Shown piece after piece: positions 28,393 to 39,162 of a stretch of DNA of 60,646 bases. A program made the position numbers and the translations under genes. The notes below the pieces were generated by a model, which saw nothing but the letters and a program-made list of their open reading frames with translations, made no database searches and was not told where the DNA came from. Position 1 is the first letter of the stretch. The number at the start of each line of letters is the position of its first letter. The stretch is from Longimicrobium sp. (GTDB lineage Bacteria; Gemmatimonadota; Gemmatimonadetes; Longimicrobiales; Longimicrobiaceae), in NCBI GenBank assembly GCA_036389135.1, contig DASVQP010000055.1, positions 1-60,646 on the forward strand, in the 5' to 3' direction.

Positions 28393-30090
28393 CTAGTCGT
28401 CCCGGCGCGGGGGGAGCACGCCGGGGATGCGGAGGATGAAGGTCGATCCGGCGCCCACCTCGCTCTCCACGCGCAGGTCGCCGCCCAGCAGCCGCGCCAG
28501 CTTTCGCGAGATCGGGAGCCCCAGCCCGGTCCCCTCCGAGCCCGGGAGCTGATGGAACTCCTCGAAGATGCGGTCCAGGTGCTCGGCGGGAATGCCGCGC
28601 CCCGTATCCGAGACGCGCAGCTCCATCCACTCCCCGTCCGCCCGCGCGGCGAGCACCACCTCGCCATCGGCCGTGAACTTGATGGCGTTGGAGAGGAGGT
28701 TTGTGAGGATCTGCTTCACGCGCCGGGAGTCGGTGCGCAGGACCGGCGCGTCCTCCCCCGGCTCGGAGCGGAGGCGCAGGCCGCGGGCGCTGGCGAGCGG
28801 CTCGGCCACCGCGATCGGCGCGTCCATCAGCTCGCGAAGGGGGCACGGCTCCAGCGAAGCCTCCAATCGCCCCGCATCCAGCTTGGCGAAGTCCAGCAGG
28901 TCATTGATCAGCTCCATGAGGGTCAGCGTGGCGGTCCGCGACCTCTCCAGGTAGAGCTTCGCGCGGTCCGGAAGCGGGCCCGCGGCGCCGCGCAGCAGGA
29001 GGTCGCCGTAGCCCTTCACGGAGTTGATGGGGGTGCGCAGCTCGTGGCTCACCATGTTGAAGAAGCGCTCCTTCACCGCCGACAGCTCGCGCAGCTTTTC
29101 GTTCGCCCCCTCCAGCTCGCGCGAGCGCTCCTCCACGGCGCGGTGGAGCTGCGCATTGCTGATGGCGACGGCGGCGTGGCGGGCCAGCGTCACCGCCAGC
29201 CGCGTGTCCTGCCGGGTGACGCGGTACGGCTCGCGATACCCGATCACCAGCGCGCCGAAGTGCTCGCCGAAGAGGGAGAGCGGCACGCCCAGCCCCGCCT
29301 GCATCCCCTCGGCGGAGTGCAGGGCGAAGTCGGCCGCGCGCAGCTCCTCGCCCTCGCCCAGGTACACGGGCTTGCCGGCCTCCACCACGCAGCGGGCGAG
29401 CGGATCGTCTTCGGCGGAAGGGAGTGCCGCCTGGACGCCCACGCCCGCGCAGGCGCGCAGGTGCCCGCCCTCGCCGGTGCTGACGACGGCGTAGTCGGCG
29501 CCGAGCAGGGTGCGGGTGAAGCGCGCCACCAGCCCCACCACCTCGTCCGGATCGAGAGTGCGGTTGGCGGCGAGGCCCAGCACGTCGAGCGCCTCGGTCT
29601 CCTCGGCGCGCTCGCGCAGGCGGCTGCACTCCGCGCGCGCCTCCACGAGCTCCGTGTGGCGCGCGCGCACGGTCGCGAACGCCTCGGCGAGCGGCGCCCA
29701 CGCGTCCGCATCCCCGAACGCTCCCGCGGGCGCGGCCAGCAGGAGCGCTCCCTGGGGCTTCGCCAGGGGGAGCACCAGGATCTCGGCGCCGGGGAAGCGC
29801 GTCTCCATCTCCCTCCCCAGCGAGCAAGCGGCGTAGCTCCCGGCGACGACGGCCTGGGCCGCCGCCTCGCGCACCTCGGCCCCCGCCTCGAATCCCTGCG
29901 GATATGCGGCGACGATCTCCGCGTCCGCGTCCACCCAGAGCGCGCACTGGAGGCGGGGCGCATCGGGGAGCGACTCGGCGAGCGTCCGGAGTGCGCTTTC
30001 GGGGTCGTCCTGGCACCCGGCGCGCAGGGCGGCGCGGAGGAGATCGCCCTCTCGCGGGGGCGTTGAGCGTGGAGCTAGGGCGGACAGCAT
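28393..30090 (-). CDS. GAF sensor histidine kinase, cassette B
   Basis: 565 residues from the ATG at 30090. Residues 1-170 hold a poorly conserved N-terminal sensor region. A GAF domain follows (about 185-335, LGLAANRTLDPDEVVGLVARF to VTLARHAAVAISNAQLH). The HisKA domain has phospho-acceptor His349 in NMVSHELRTP, and the HATPase_c domain (about 450-555) has N box LTNLLSNAIKF, DTGRGI and GTGLGLPISRKLARLLGG. No membrane segment and no receiver; no response regulator nearby. It shares domain order and long identical strings with the kinase at 32028-33629. Confidence 0.9.
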   Translation of the reverse strand: MLSALAPRSTPPREGDLLRAALRAGCQDDPESALRTLAESLPDAPRLQCALWVDADAEIVAAYPQGFEAGAEVREAAAQAVVAGSYAACSLGREMETRFPGAEILVLPLAKPQGALLLAAPAGAFGDADAWAPLAEAFATVRARHTELVEARAECSRLRERAEETEALDVLGLAANRTLDPDEVVGLVARFTRTLLGADYAVVSTGEGGHLRACAGVGVQAALPSAEDDPLARCVVEAGKPVYLGEGEELRAADFALHSAEGMQAGLGVPLSLFGEHFGALVIGYREPYRVTRQDTRLAVTLARHAAVAISNAQLHRAVEERSRELEGANEKLRELSAVKERFFNMVSHELRTPINSVKGYGDLLLRGAAGPLPDRAKLYLERSRTATLTLMELINDLLDFAKLDAGRLEASLEPCPLRELMDAPIAVAEPLASARGLRLRSEPGEDAPVLRTDSRRVKQILTNLLSNAIKFTADGEVVLAARADGEWMELRVSDTGRGIPAEHLDRIFEEFHQLPGSEGTGLGLPISRKLARLLGGDLRVESEVGAGSTFILRIPGVLPPRRDD

Positions 30091-30634
30091 GGTACCACCC
30101 GGGTGGGAGGATCTGCCGATGGGCGCTGTGGATGGGCTACACGTTCCGTGCCGTTTTCGCCCCTTTGACGACGCTATGGCTTCCGGGTGGTTCGTGCGTC
30201 GCAAGTGCCTGTTATTGGTGAACTTGCGCGCATCTGCCGGACTCTGTTGTTTGCCGGCGAGGAAATTTTCGGCGGAAAGCTGCGGGGTGTCCTGCGCGCC
30301 GCTGGGACACGGGTGCCGCACCGGGATGTCTCTTGCCGGCGCGTGGGGCTGGAGGGCGGAGTGGGGGCGGGCACGGGCGGCCACGCGGGGCCGCCCCTAC
30401 CGGCGTGCGCGTGGTGAGCGGGAGACGATGTGGGGGCGAGCACGGGCGCGATAATCGCGCCCCACAGAATCGCGCATCCGGCGGAGATGCATGCGTACGC
30501 CCCTCCCCCAGGTAGTTTTGGGGGAGGGGCCGCGAGGTGACGAGCGGGGGAGGGGGCCCGGGCCCCCCGTCGCAGGCAAAAGAGGCCCGCGCACCTGGTG
30601 CGCGGGCCTCTCGCCGGTTTCCGATCCGTGCCGT
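30091..30634. repeat. Repeat-filled gap upstream of kinase B
   Basis: No gene is seen. Positions 30091-30350 are unique sequence and should contain the kinase B promoter, though no confident -35/-10 pair was found. From 30360: a GGGCGGCC...GGCCGCCC palindrome, a GCGCGAT-family palindrome (about 30444-30462) and a CCCCTCCCCC hairpin repeat (30498-30558). The last element is a terminator listed separately. Confidence 0.75.
30580..30613 (-). terminator. Intrinsic terminator of the small lipoprotein gene
   Basis: The minus strand reads gaggcccgcgcacc, a short loop, then ggtgcgcgggcctc followed by TTTTG. A long perfect stem with a T-run starting about 20 bases after the small lipoprotein stop. 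Confidence 0.8.
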
Positions 30635-30886
30635 CTAGTTGCCGCCCGTCCCCAGCCCGTCGCGACCCACCGTGGTGGTGGTGTCGGATGGTGCAGTCGT
30701 TCCGGATGTGGTGGTCGACGTCGTGGTGGTCTGGGTCCCACCGCCGGTCACGTTCCCGCCCGTCCCGAGCCCGTCGAACGCCGGCTTAACTTCCGGCGAG
30801 AACGGCGTTCCCCCGTCCGTACCACAGGCCGAGGCGAGAAGAACCACCGCCCCCAGCACCATCGCAATGCGCATCCCACGGACCAT
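30635..30886 (-). CDS. Small lipoprotein with duplicated GLGTGGN motif
   Basis: 83 residues. Excellent Shine-Dalgarno AAGGAGGG five bases before the ATG at 30886. Lipoprotein signal ending in LASAC (Cys21). The mature part is about 60 residues of Gly/Thr-rich sequence: DGLGTGGN at 38-45, a Thr-rich linker (TQTTTTSTTTSGTT), then DGLGTGGN again as the last eight residues. A likely -10 (TATACT, 30932-30927) lies upstream and a strong terminator follows, so it appears to be its own transcription unit. No homologue recalled. It closes cassette A, 100 bases after the TPR gene. Confidence 0.7.
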   Translation of the reverse strand: MVRGMRIAMVLGAVVLLASACGTDGGTPFSPEVKPAFDGLGTGGNVTGGGTQTTTTSTTTSGTTAPSDTTTTVGRDGLGTGGN

Positions 30887-30988
30887 TGAGCCCTCCTTGG
30901 TACATCGTTTCCACCGTGTGAAAATCAGTATAGCAGGACACGTGCCTATGTGCTACGGCGGGAAACGGACGGTGGGGTGGTCGCGAGG

Positions 30989-32027
30989 CTAAGTCTTTAC
31001 TGGCTGCAGGGTTGGCTCTGATTCGCCCAACTCCGCGAGGCGAAAGTCGATGTCCGCGACGTCTCGCGCGGCGCCCAGCACGGCGAAAAGAGTGCGCGCT
31101 TCCGTGAATGCGTTGCGTGCTTCGGCGGTGTGCCCCCGCGTGCGGCGCAGCTCTCCCAGCTCGCGAAGCGCCGAGGCGCGCTCCACCTCCAGGCCGGGGC
31201 CGGTGGCCAGCTCCAGGGCCTGCTCCAGCGACCTTTCGGCGGCGGCCACGTCGCCGGTGCGCAGGGCGATGATGCCGCGGAAGCGCGCCACGTCAGAGAG
31301 CACCCCCCGCTCTCCGATTCTCGTGGCCAGCTCCTCCGCGCGGGCCAGCGACGCGAGGGCCTTCTCCGTGTCCCCCACCTCGATCAGCGGCTGCGAGCGG
31401 TTGGCCAGGAGCAGGGCGAGGGCGGGGGAGTAGCCGATCCGCTCCGCGATCTCGATTCCGCGCGCGTAAAAGATCTCCGCCTCCATCCACTCGCGGAGGT
31501 CGCCGCACACCATCCCCAGGTTGTTGTACACCAGCGCCGCGCTCGCGCTGCTCCCCGAGCGCACGAACGAGCCGATGCATTCCAGGTACAGCGTGCGCGC
31601 CTCGCGCAGGTCGCCCATCAGGTTGGCGATCACCCCGGTGTTCTGGAGCGCGAAGCCGGCCAGCTCGTCGTCGCCCAGGTCCAGCGCCAGCTCGTGGGCG
31701 CGGGCGAAGAAGTCGTGCGCCCCCGTCCAGTCGCCGCGGGCGTGGCGGATGAGGCCGACGACGTTGACGGCGCGGGCGGCGGCGCGCGCCAGCCCGGCCC
31801 GCTCGGCGATCTCGCGGCTCAGCTCGGCCAGCTCCTCCGCCTCGTCCCAGCGCCGCTCGCGGTTGCGCACCCGCGCCTGCCCTCGCAGCGCATCGGACGC
31901 GTGCTCCACCGCGCCGGAGTGGAGCGACTCGCGAAAGGCGCGCGCGTACAGCCCGGCCGCCTCGTCCCAGTGCCCCAGCCGCTCCTGGTCCGACGCCATC
32001 TTCGTGAGCCGGACGGGGGTGAGCGCC

Positions 32028-32035
<8 letters not shown>
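30989..32035 (-). CDS. TPR protein of histidine-kinase cassette A
   Basis: 348 residues, soluble, all TPR-like (ALQNTGVIANLMGDLREARTLYLECIGSFVRSG, YNNLGMVCGDLREWMEAEIFYARGIEIAERIGY). Paralogue of the protein at 26753-27805 along its length. Its start overlaps the stop of the upstream kinase by eight bases, so translation is coupled and the two proteins probably act together. No DNA-binding or enzymatic domain, so a protein-protein adaptor is the best guess. Confidence 0.82.
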
Positions 32036-33629
<1,594 letters not shown>

Positions 33630-34103
33630 GCCGGTGGGGTACGAGGGGTGTCCCCGAAGGATAGGGTCAGGTGCCACGACGCGAAAGGGACGCGCGCGAC
33701 AGATGGCGGTGGGCGGGTGCCGGCTGGTGCTTGTGCGGAGCTGGCCGGGCGAGTGAACTCGCAGCAACAACAGCACAAAGTCCGCCTGCGCGGACTCGGG
33801 GAAGAGACCTCGGCGCGTCACGAACGCGGCGCCGCCACACGAAAAGGCCCCCCTCCTTCGACTCCGCGCCAGAGGGCGGTGCGACGAAAGGGGGCCGCGG
33901 CGGTACTGCGCTCAGGATGCAACCGGCCGTTCTCGAGCCGGCTTCAGCCGCCTTCCCGTTGTTCCAGCCGGGGGCTTCAGCCCCCGGCGATGCGGCACCG
34001 CCGCCCCCCGCCAACCCCGCCCCCGCAACCTGCGAAGGCAGGTTTCCCGCGGTTGTTGCAGCGGTTTCAACCGCCGGCAGTTCTACCCGGGCAGCCCGTC
34101 CCC
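33630..34103. repeat. Repeat-filled gap between M1 peptidase and kinase A
   Basis: No gene is seen. The kinase promoter should lie near 33630-33700. Then an AAGTCCGCC...GGACT hairpin (about 33778-33797), the composite GCCGGCTTCAGCCG / GGGGGCTTCAGCCCCC (33936-33990), and CCTGCGAAGGCAGG followed by GCGGTTGTTGCAGCGGTTTC and a CCGCCGG end (about 34029-34080). The last unit returns inverted at about 52680-52730. Confidence 0.8.
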
Positions 34104-36086
34104 CTACTTCCCCGCCCAGACGTTGTTCCGCCGGTTCACGTCCAGGAAGTACTGCTCCGGATCCAGCTCCACGCGGGCCACGGGGCCGTTCACCGGCACC
34201 GTGACCGTCTGCAGGCGGGTGGAGGGCTGCAGCCAGCGCTCTACCGGGATGGTGGCGCGGGCGGTGGTCCCGTCGCGCAGCGTCACCGTCACGAACGTGG
34301 GGCCGGGCGCCTGGCCGTAGTCGCGCACCGACACGCGCACCGAGTCCGCACCCGTCGACACCGCCGCGATCCCCTGGTCGAAGTTCGCGTTGCGGAAGAA
34401 GTACGGGTACCAGAACCAGTCCAGGTCGCGCCCCGACACCCGCTCCATCGTGTTGAAGAAGTCCCACGGGTACGGGTGCTTCAGCATCCACTCGTTCATG
34501 TAGGTGCGCATCCCGCGAAAGAACAGCTCGTCGCCCAGCGTCGCCTGCAGCGAGCGCATCAGCAGCCCCGGCTTGTAGTAGGCCGTGACGCCGTAGAGCT
34601 GCGCGTTCTGCTGGTCGCCGTGCGTCATCAGCGGCTGCAGCCGGGCGGCGGGCCCGCTGGCCCCCAGCGTGGCCGCGCGCGGGTCCACCCAGTGGTTGGA
34701 GCGCGGAAAGTAGTCGTGGAAGGCCAGCGCCTCCATGTAGGTGTTGATCCCCTCGTCCATCCAGGGGAACGCGGCCTCGTCCTGGCCCACCATCATGGGG
34801 AGCCACTCGTGCCCCACCTCGTGCGCGATCACCTCGTACAGCCGTTCCTCCTGCCCGGTGGGCTTCCCGATGAAGACGAGCATCGGGTACTCCATCCCGT
34901 AGATCGGCCCCTCGCTGACGCTGATCTGCGGGTAGATGTAGGGCACCATCTGCCGGCTCAGGAACTCCACCGACTGGTCCGCGTGGCGCACCGCGCGGTC
35001 CCAAAAGGGCGCGCCGGGCCGGTACATCGCGTGCACGGGGATGTGGCGCGTCCCGCCGTTGCCGGTGGGGATGGTGCCGCGCATCACGTCCCACAGGTAG
35101 CGGTTGGAGGTGGCGAAGGCGAAGTCGCGCACGTTCTCCGCCCGGAAGCGCCAGGTCACCTTGCCGCCGGTGCCGGGAAGGGTCGCCCGCTCCATGTCCG
35201 CGCGCGTCACCACGCGCGTCACCGAGTCCGTCTGCATGGCGCGGGCAAGGCGCGCGCGCGTCTCGGGCGACAGCACCTGCTCGGCGTTCTGCAGCGTGCC
35301 CGTGGCCGTGATCAGGTACTGCGCGGGAAGGGTGAGCTGCACGTCCCAGTCGCCGTAGTCCAGGTAGAACTCGCCCTGCTCCTGGTACGGCGTCACGTCC
35401 TGCCCCACCACGTCGTCGTACACCGCGATCTGCGGATACCACTGCGCCACCTGCAGCACGCGCCCGCCCAGCGCGTCTTCGAAGCCGGTGCGCGGCGCCT
35501 GGGCGGGCGGCACCTTGAAGTTCCAATCGATGTCGAAGGCGATGCTGTCGCCCGGCGCGATTGCGCGCGGCAGGAGCACTCGGGCCAGCGTGCCGTTCAC
35601 CAGGTAGCCGGCGGTGCGGCGCCCCTCGCGCAGGTTGGCCTCGTAGTCCGGCTGCGACACCTCGCCCAGCGTCTGACCCGCCACCTGGAAGCGGGTGATC
35701 GTGAGCCCCCCTGTCACCTGCCGGAACAGGTTCTGGTAGAAGTTCATGCTGATGACGGGGAGCGAGTCGGGCGAGTTGTTGATGTACACGATCCGCTCCG
35801 ACCCGGTCACGCGCGGCGTGCGGGGGTCCACTTCGGCGCGGATGGTGTAGCGCACCCGGTTCTGCCAGTAGCGCCGGCCGGGCGCGCCCGTCTCGGTGCG
35901 GGTGCCGCGCTGCACCGCCGCCTGGAACTCCGGCGGGGGGATCACGCGCTGCACGAACGTGCGGCCCGCCGTGTCCAGTGCGGGTCCCGTGGGAAGCGGC
36001 CGTACGATGGGCTCGGCCACCGGCGCGCAGGCCCCGGCGATGGCGAGCATGGCAAGGACAGCCGCGTGGCTGACGAAGTTGTTCAA
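34104..36086 (-). CDS. Exported M1-family metallopeptidase
   Basis: About 660 residues. I start at the TTG at 36086: it has CGGAG upstream and begins a lipoprotein-type signal (NNFVSHAAVLAMLAIAGAC). The gluzincin motif HEVGH (422-426) is followed by 18 residues and Glu445 in MDEGINTY, which gives the complete HExxH-x18-E zinc site of M1 aminopeptidases. The upstream GMEYPMLVF matches the family's substrate-binding GxMEN region with E-Y in place of E-N. N-terminal beta sandwich, C-terminal helical part. Probably trims peptides in the periplasm or at the surface. Confidence 0.88.
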   Translation of the reverse strand: MNNFVSHAAVLAMLAIAGACAPVAEPIVRPLPTGPALDTAGRTFVQRVIPPPEFQAAVQRGTRTETGAPGRRYWQNRVRYTIRAEVDPRTPRVTGSERIVYINNSPDSLPVISMNFYQNLFRQVTGGLTITRFQVAGQTLGEVSQPDYEANLREGRRTAGYLVNGTLARVLLPRAIAPGDSIAFDIDWNFKVPPAQAPRTGFEDALGGRVLQVAQWYPQIAVYDDVVGQDVTPYQEQGEFYLDYGDWDVQLTLPAQYLITATGTLQNAEQVLSPETRARLARAMQTDSVTRVVTRADMERATLPGTGGKVTWRFRAENVRDFAFATSNRYLWDVMRGTIPTGNGGTRHIPVHAMYRPGAPFWDRAVRHADQSVEFLSRQMVPYIYPQISVSEGPIYGMEYPMLVFIGKPTGQEERLYEVIAHEVGHEWLPMMVGQDEAAFPWMDEGINTYMEALAFHDYFPRSNHWVDPRAATLGASGPAARLQPLMTHGDQQNAQLYGVTAYYKPGLLMRSLQATLGDELFFRGMRTYMNEWMLKHPYPWDFFNTMERVSGRDLDWFWYPYFFRNANFDQGIAAVSTGADSVRVSVRDYGQAPGPTFVTVTLRDGTTARATIPVERWLQPSTRLQTVTVPVNGPVARVELDPEQYFLDVNRRNNVWAGK

Positions 36087-36237
36087 GACCGGTCTCCGCG
36101 TAAGGGTACGGGCGGGGGTGCAAGCCAGCCCAGGCGGATCAAAACGCGGGCCAGCGCCCGAATCCTCCACTTTCGGACCCGCCCGCGTGATTCGCTTCTA
36201 CCCGCGATGTATCCCGTCCAGGCGCCCAATGTTCCTA

Positions 36238-36316
36238 CCGCAAAGAGGGCGGCGCATCTCCGCGCCACCCTCTTCTTTCCTTTCCGTACCCCTCCGTGTC
36301 TCTGTGTGAGGCCGCA
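36238..36316 (+). repeat. CTCTGTGTGAG-family repeat
   Basis: Contains aagagggcggcgc and its near-complement (gcgccaccctctt) followed by cctccgtgtctctgtgtgag and gccgcagtt. It lies directly beyond the GNAT gene stop at 36318 and may serve as a transcription-end hairpin. The rest of the gap to 36086 shows nothing recognisable. Confidence 0.6.
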
Positions 36317-36317
36317 G

Positions 36318-36767
36318 TTACAGCACCAGCTCCATCTCCAGCTCCGGCGTGAACACCGTCTCGGGCTTGAAGCGGAAGCCGGCCTTCTCGTACGAGCGCA
36401 CGGCGGGCCGGTTGCGTGGCTCCACCGAGAGCCAGAGCCGGTCGAGGCGCATCGTGCGCGCCACCTGCGCCGTCAGGATGTTGACCTCGGTGCCCAGCCC
36501 CTGCCCGCGCACCGCCTCTTCCAGGAAGATGGCGTACTCGGACACGCCCGGACGATCGGTCGGTATGATCATGGCGTGCCCCACCAGCCGCCCCTCGTGC
36601 TCCACCAGGAGGTGCGTGCCGGCGCGGAGGATGGAGTCCAGCCAGCGCGCCACGCGGGGCGCACCCTCCGGCGGGAGCCCCTGCGCCTCGCGCTTGGGCG
36701 AGAAGTCGGCATAGAACCGCTCCAGCGACTCGCGGTCGTCGGGACGGTACGGACGTACGGCGGACAA
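36318..36767 (-). CDS. GNAT-family N-acetyltransferase
   Basis: 149 residues from the TTG at 36767, chosen because AAGGAG stands six bases upstream and the product begins at the first GNAT strand (MSAVRPYRPDDRESLERFY). Acetyl-CoA binding motif A is FLEEAVRGQGLGTEV (RGQGLG near residues 92-97), and the end has NRPAVRSYEKAGFRF. The substrate is not readable. It follows acuC by 80 bases on the same strand, in a cluster that parallels Bacillus acuABC, where AcuA is also a GNAT enzyme acting on acetyl-CoA synthetase. It is shorter than AcuA, so orthology is not claimed. Confidence 0.82.
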   Translation of the reverse strand: MSAVRPYRPDDRESLERFYADFSPKREAQGLPPEGAPRVARWLDSILRAGTHLLVEHEGRLVGHAMIIPTDRPGVSEYAIFLEEAVRGQGLGTEVNILTAQVARTMRLDRLWLSVEPRNRPAVRSYEKAGFRFKPETVFTPELEMELVL

Positions 36768-36847
36768 TCGGTTCTCCTTGTCGTACACTGCGGCGGGAAG
36801 CAGCCCCTGCAGGGTGGCGGGTGCGGCGGGTTCGGTGGGCACCTGTC

Positions 36848-38032
36848 TCAGAAGCCGAGGCCCCACCCGCGGAGGAGCGGAAGGGCCTGGCGGCGAAGCG
36901 ATTCGACGGTGCGGCGGTTGGTTGCTTCGATCTCGGCGCGCCGCGGCACGGGGGGAAAGAGCCCCTCCGGGTCGCGCAGCCGCTCGGGGAGCAGGTCGGG
37001 CGACTCCCCCTGCCAGCGGTCGTTCCACGCGTGGGGAATGACGTCCGGCGCCGACTGGCCGGAGAGCGCGGCCCACACCAGCGTCCAGGCGCGCGGCACC
37101 GCCGTCCACACCGCGTATCCTCCGCCCCCGGTGGCCACCACCCGGCCGCCGCAGTGCCGGTCGGCCACCTCGCAGGTGATCCGCACCGTCTCCTCGTACA
37201 GCCGCGTGGTGGCGCGAAGGTGGGTGAGCGGGTCGTACGTGTGCCCGTCGCACCCGTTCTGCAGCACGATGACGTCGGGGCGGAAGGCGTCCGCGACGTC
37301 GGGGAGGAGGCGCTCGTAGAGGCCGATCCACGAGTCATCCTCGGTGAACGGCTCCAGCGGGACGTTGAGGGAGTAGCCGTAGCCCTCGCCCTCGCCCAGC
37401 TCGTCCACGAAGCCGGTGCCGGGGAAGAGGTAGCGCCCCGACTCGTGGATGGAGAACGTGAGTACCTCGGGATCATCGTAGAAGATCCCCTGCACGCCGT
37501 CGCCGTGGTGGGCGTCGTAGTCGATGTACATCACCCGCGCCCCGTGCGCCTCGCGGATCCAGGCGATGGCCGCCGCAAGGTCGCTGTACACGCAGAAGCC
37601 GGAGCCGCGGTCCCTGTGCGCGTGGTGCAGCCCGCCGGCGATGTTGAAGGCCCGCGTGTACTCGCCGCTCATCACCAGCTCGGCGGCGCGCAGGGTGGCG
37701 CCGGTCACCAGCGCGGTCACGTCGTGCATCCCGGGGAAGAGCGGGGTGTCGTCCGTACCCAGGCCCCAGGGCCAGCCTTCGATGGCGCGCGCGCCGGGCT
37801 CGCTGAAGCGCCGCACCGCCTCCACGTATTGCGGGGTGTGCACGCGCAGGAGCTCCTCGTCGGTGGCCTGGCGCGGAGCGACGATGCCGACGTGCTCCGC
37901 CTCCAGCAGCCCCATGGCCTCCATCAGCGAGACGGAGAGCTCCAGCCGCTTGGGGTTGAAGGGGTGGTCGGGGCGGAATCGGTAAGCGGTGACCGCCGGG
38001 TCCCAAACCAGCGCCGTCTTCACCGGGCTCAC
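36848..38032 (-). CDS. acuC: Class I histone-deacetylase-family protein AcuC
   Basis: 394 residues. HDAC-fold signatures: GLHHAHRDRGSGFCVYSD (catalytic His pair), YIDYDAHHGDGVQ (zinc ligands Asp/His), FSIHESGRYLFPGTG, and the third ligand Asp in QNGCDGHTYDPLTHL. A Tyr-containing GGGGYAVWTAVPRAW matches the catalytic GGGGY loop. AcuC deacetylates, and so reactivates, acetyl-CoA synthetase in Bacillus. Its start overlaps the acuB stop by four bases. Confidence 0.88.
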   Translation of the reverse strand: MSPVKTALVWDPAVTAYRFRPDHPFNPKRLELSVSLMEAMGLLEAEHVGIVAPRQATDEELLRVHTPQYVEAVRRFSEPGARAIEGWPWGLGTDDTPLFPGMHDVTALVTGATLRAAELVMSGEYTRAFNIAGGLHHAHRDRGSGFCVYSDLAAAIAWIREAHGARVMYIDYDAHHGDGVQGIFYDDPEVLTFSIHESGRYLFPGTGFVDELGEGEGYGYSLNVPLEPFTEDDSWIGLYERLLPDVADAFRPDVIVLQNGCDGHTYDPLTHLRATTRLYEETVRITCEVADRHCGGRVVATGGGGYAVWTAVPRAWTLVWAALSGQSAPDVIPHAWNDRWQGESPDLLPERLRDPEGLFPPVPRRAEIEATNRRTVESLRRQALPLLRGWGLGF

Positions 38033-38700
38033 GCGCCCTCCATCCGCCGCAGGTCGTTCTCCAGCGACGGCCAGCCCACGCGCGCCCCGGCCCGCTCCAG
38101 CGCCGCGATCGCCTCGCGCGGGTCGATGGTGGCCAGGTGCACCACGGCGGTCTTTCGCCCCTCCGCGTCGTGGCCCGTCACCATCACGCTGTTGACGTTG
38201 ATCATCAGCTCCTCGCCGATCACCCGCATGGCGCGCGAGAGCTCGCCCGGGCGGTCGGGAAGGGAGATCTCCAGCCGCGACGACGGGCCGGAGGCGGTCA
38301 GGATCTCCACGAACGCCTGAAGGATGTCGGTCTCGGTGAGTATCCCCAGGAGCGCGCCCTCCGCATCCACCACGGGCAGAGAACCGACGCGATGCCGCCG
38401 CATACGCACGGCCGCGTCCTCCACCGTGTCGAACGGTCCCACGGTGATCGCGCCGCGCGCCATGACGTCGGCCACGGGCGTCCCCTCGGCGGCGGCGACG
38501 TCCTCGGCGCTCTCCATCCCCAGCGGCGACGGCATGGCGAGGCGCAGGTCGCGGTCGCTGAGCATCCCCACCACCTCGCCGCCCTCGACCACGGGAAGGT
38601 GGCGCACGCGGTGGTCGCGCATGAGGCGGAGCGCCTCGCCCAGCGTCGCGTCGGCCGGCACCGAGACGGGGGCGCGGGTCATGCGGTTTTTGACCAGCAA
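38029..38700 (-). CDS. acuB: CBS-pair plus ACT protein AcuB
   Basis: About 223 residues. I start at the TTG at 38700, giving MLVKNRMTRAPVSVPADATL, the usual AcuB-type opening; an ATG at 38682 is the alternative. Two CBS motifs (about 8-60 and 80-135; RHLPVVEGGEVVGMLSDRDLR and GSLPVVDAEGALLGILTETDI) bind adenosyl ligands in many proteins. The C-terminal ACT-like part is SSRLEISLPDRPGELSRAMRVIGE. The TTG directly follows an octamer repeat array with no Shine-Dalgarno. It probably tunes AcuC or the acetylation cycle by nucleotide level. Confidence 0.82.
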   Translation of the reverse strand: MLVKNRMTRAPVSVPADATLGEALRLMRDHRVRHLPVVEGGEVVGMLSDRDLRLAMPSPLGMESAEDVAAAEGTPVADVMARGAITVGPFDTVEDAAVRMRRHRVGSLPVVDAEGALLGILTETDILQAFVEILTASGPSSRLEISLPDRPGELSRAMRVIGEELMINVNSVMVTGHDAEGRKTAVVHLATIDPREAIAALERAGARVGWPSLENDLRRMEGA

Positions 38701-39063
38701 AGTGCGTGAGTGCGTTAGTGCGTTTGTGCGTTGTGGCGCGCCGCGATCCTCGTAGGGGCGTGATTCATTACGCCCACCCTTTCCCCTACTTCGACCTCTG
38801 CAATGCGCACAGATCTCGTAGGGGCAGACCTGCGTGTCTGCCCACCGCCGGGGCATGCGCAGACCCCCTCCTCCAGGAGCGAATGAAGGCCGCTGGAACC
38901 ACGCGAGGTCCGCCTTGGGGACTATGGCGCGAGGCTGGCACGTCACGCCCCCCATATGGACTACTTTGTCTACTCGTCCACTGAAAAAGGCCGCCGAACC
39001 CACCACCCCGGAGCCTGACCCCAGCCCCGGCAGATGATGCCGGGGCCGCTCAGTTGATGCGGG
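38700..39063. repeat. Octamer array and palindromic repeats
   Basis: No gene. 38700-38732 carries four octamers (agtgcgtg, agtgcgtt, agtgcgtt-like and tgtgcgtt). 38752-38775 is a GCGCGAT-family copy with GTGATTCATTAC, and 38819-38843 is a GGGGCAGACC...GTCTGCCC palindrome. 38884-38945 contains fragments of the GGAACCACG family. A gccccggcag...tgccggggc hairpin at about 39022-39046 may end the small membrane protein transcript on the minus strand. Confidence 0.8.
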
Positions 39064-39162
39064 CTATCGGCCGCGGCCGCGGGGACCTCCTCCCCGTCGG
39101 ATCCTCGGGAGGAAGTAGACGATAAAAATCACCACCAGCACAATGACAGTCAGCGAACTCAT
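39064..39162 (-). CDS. Very small single-span membrane protein
   Basis: 32 residues: a hydrophobic helix (SLTVIVLVVIFIVYFLP) followed by a strongly basic tail (RIRRGGGPRGRGR), giving an N-out/C-in anchor by the positive-inside rule. AAGGG lies five bases upstream of the ATG at 39162, and a G+C hairpin follows the stop. Too short for homology, but helix, basic tail, ribosome site and hairpin together make it believable. Confidence 0.5.
   Translation of the reverse strand: MSSLTVIVLVVIFIVYFLPRIRRGGGPRGRGR

Noticed and set aside
36318-36767. Naming the GNAT gene acuA
   Set aside because: It is only 149 residues and shows generic GNAT motifs; only the gene neighbourhood hints at AcuA function.
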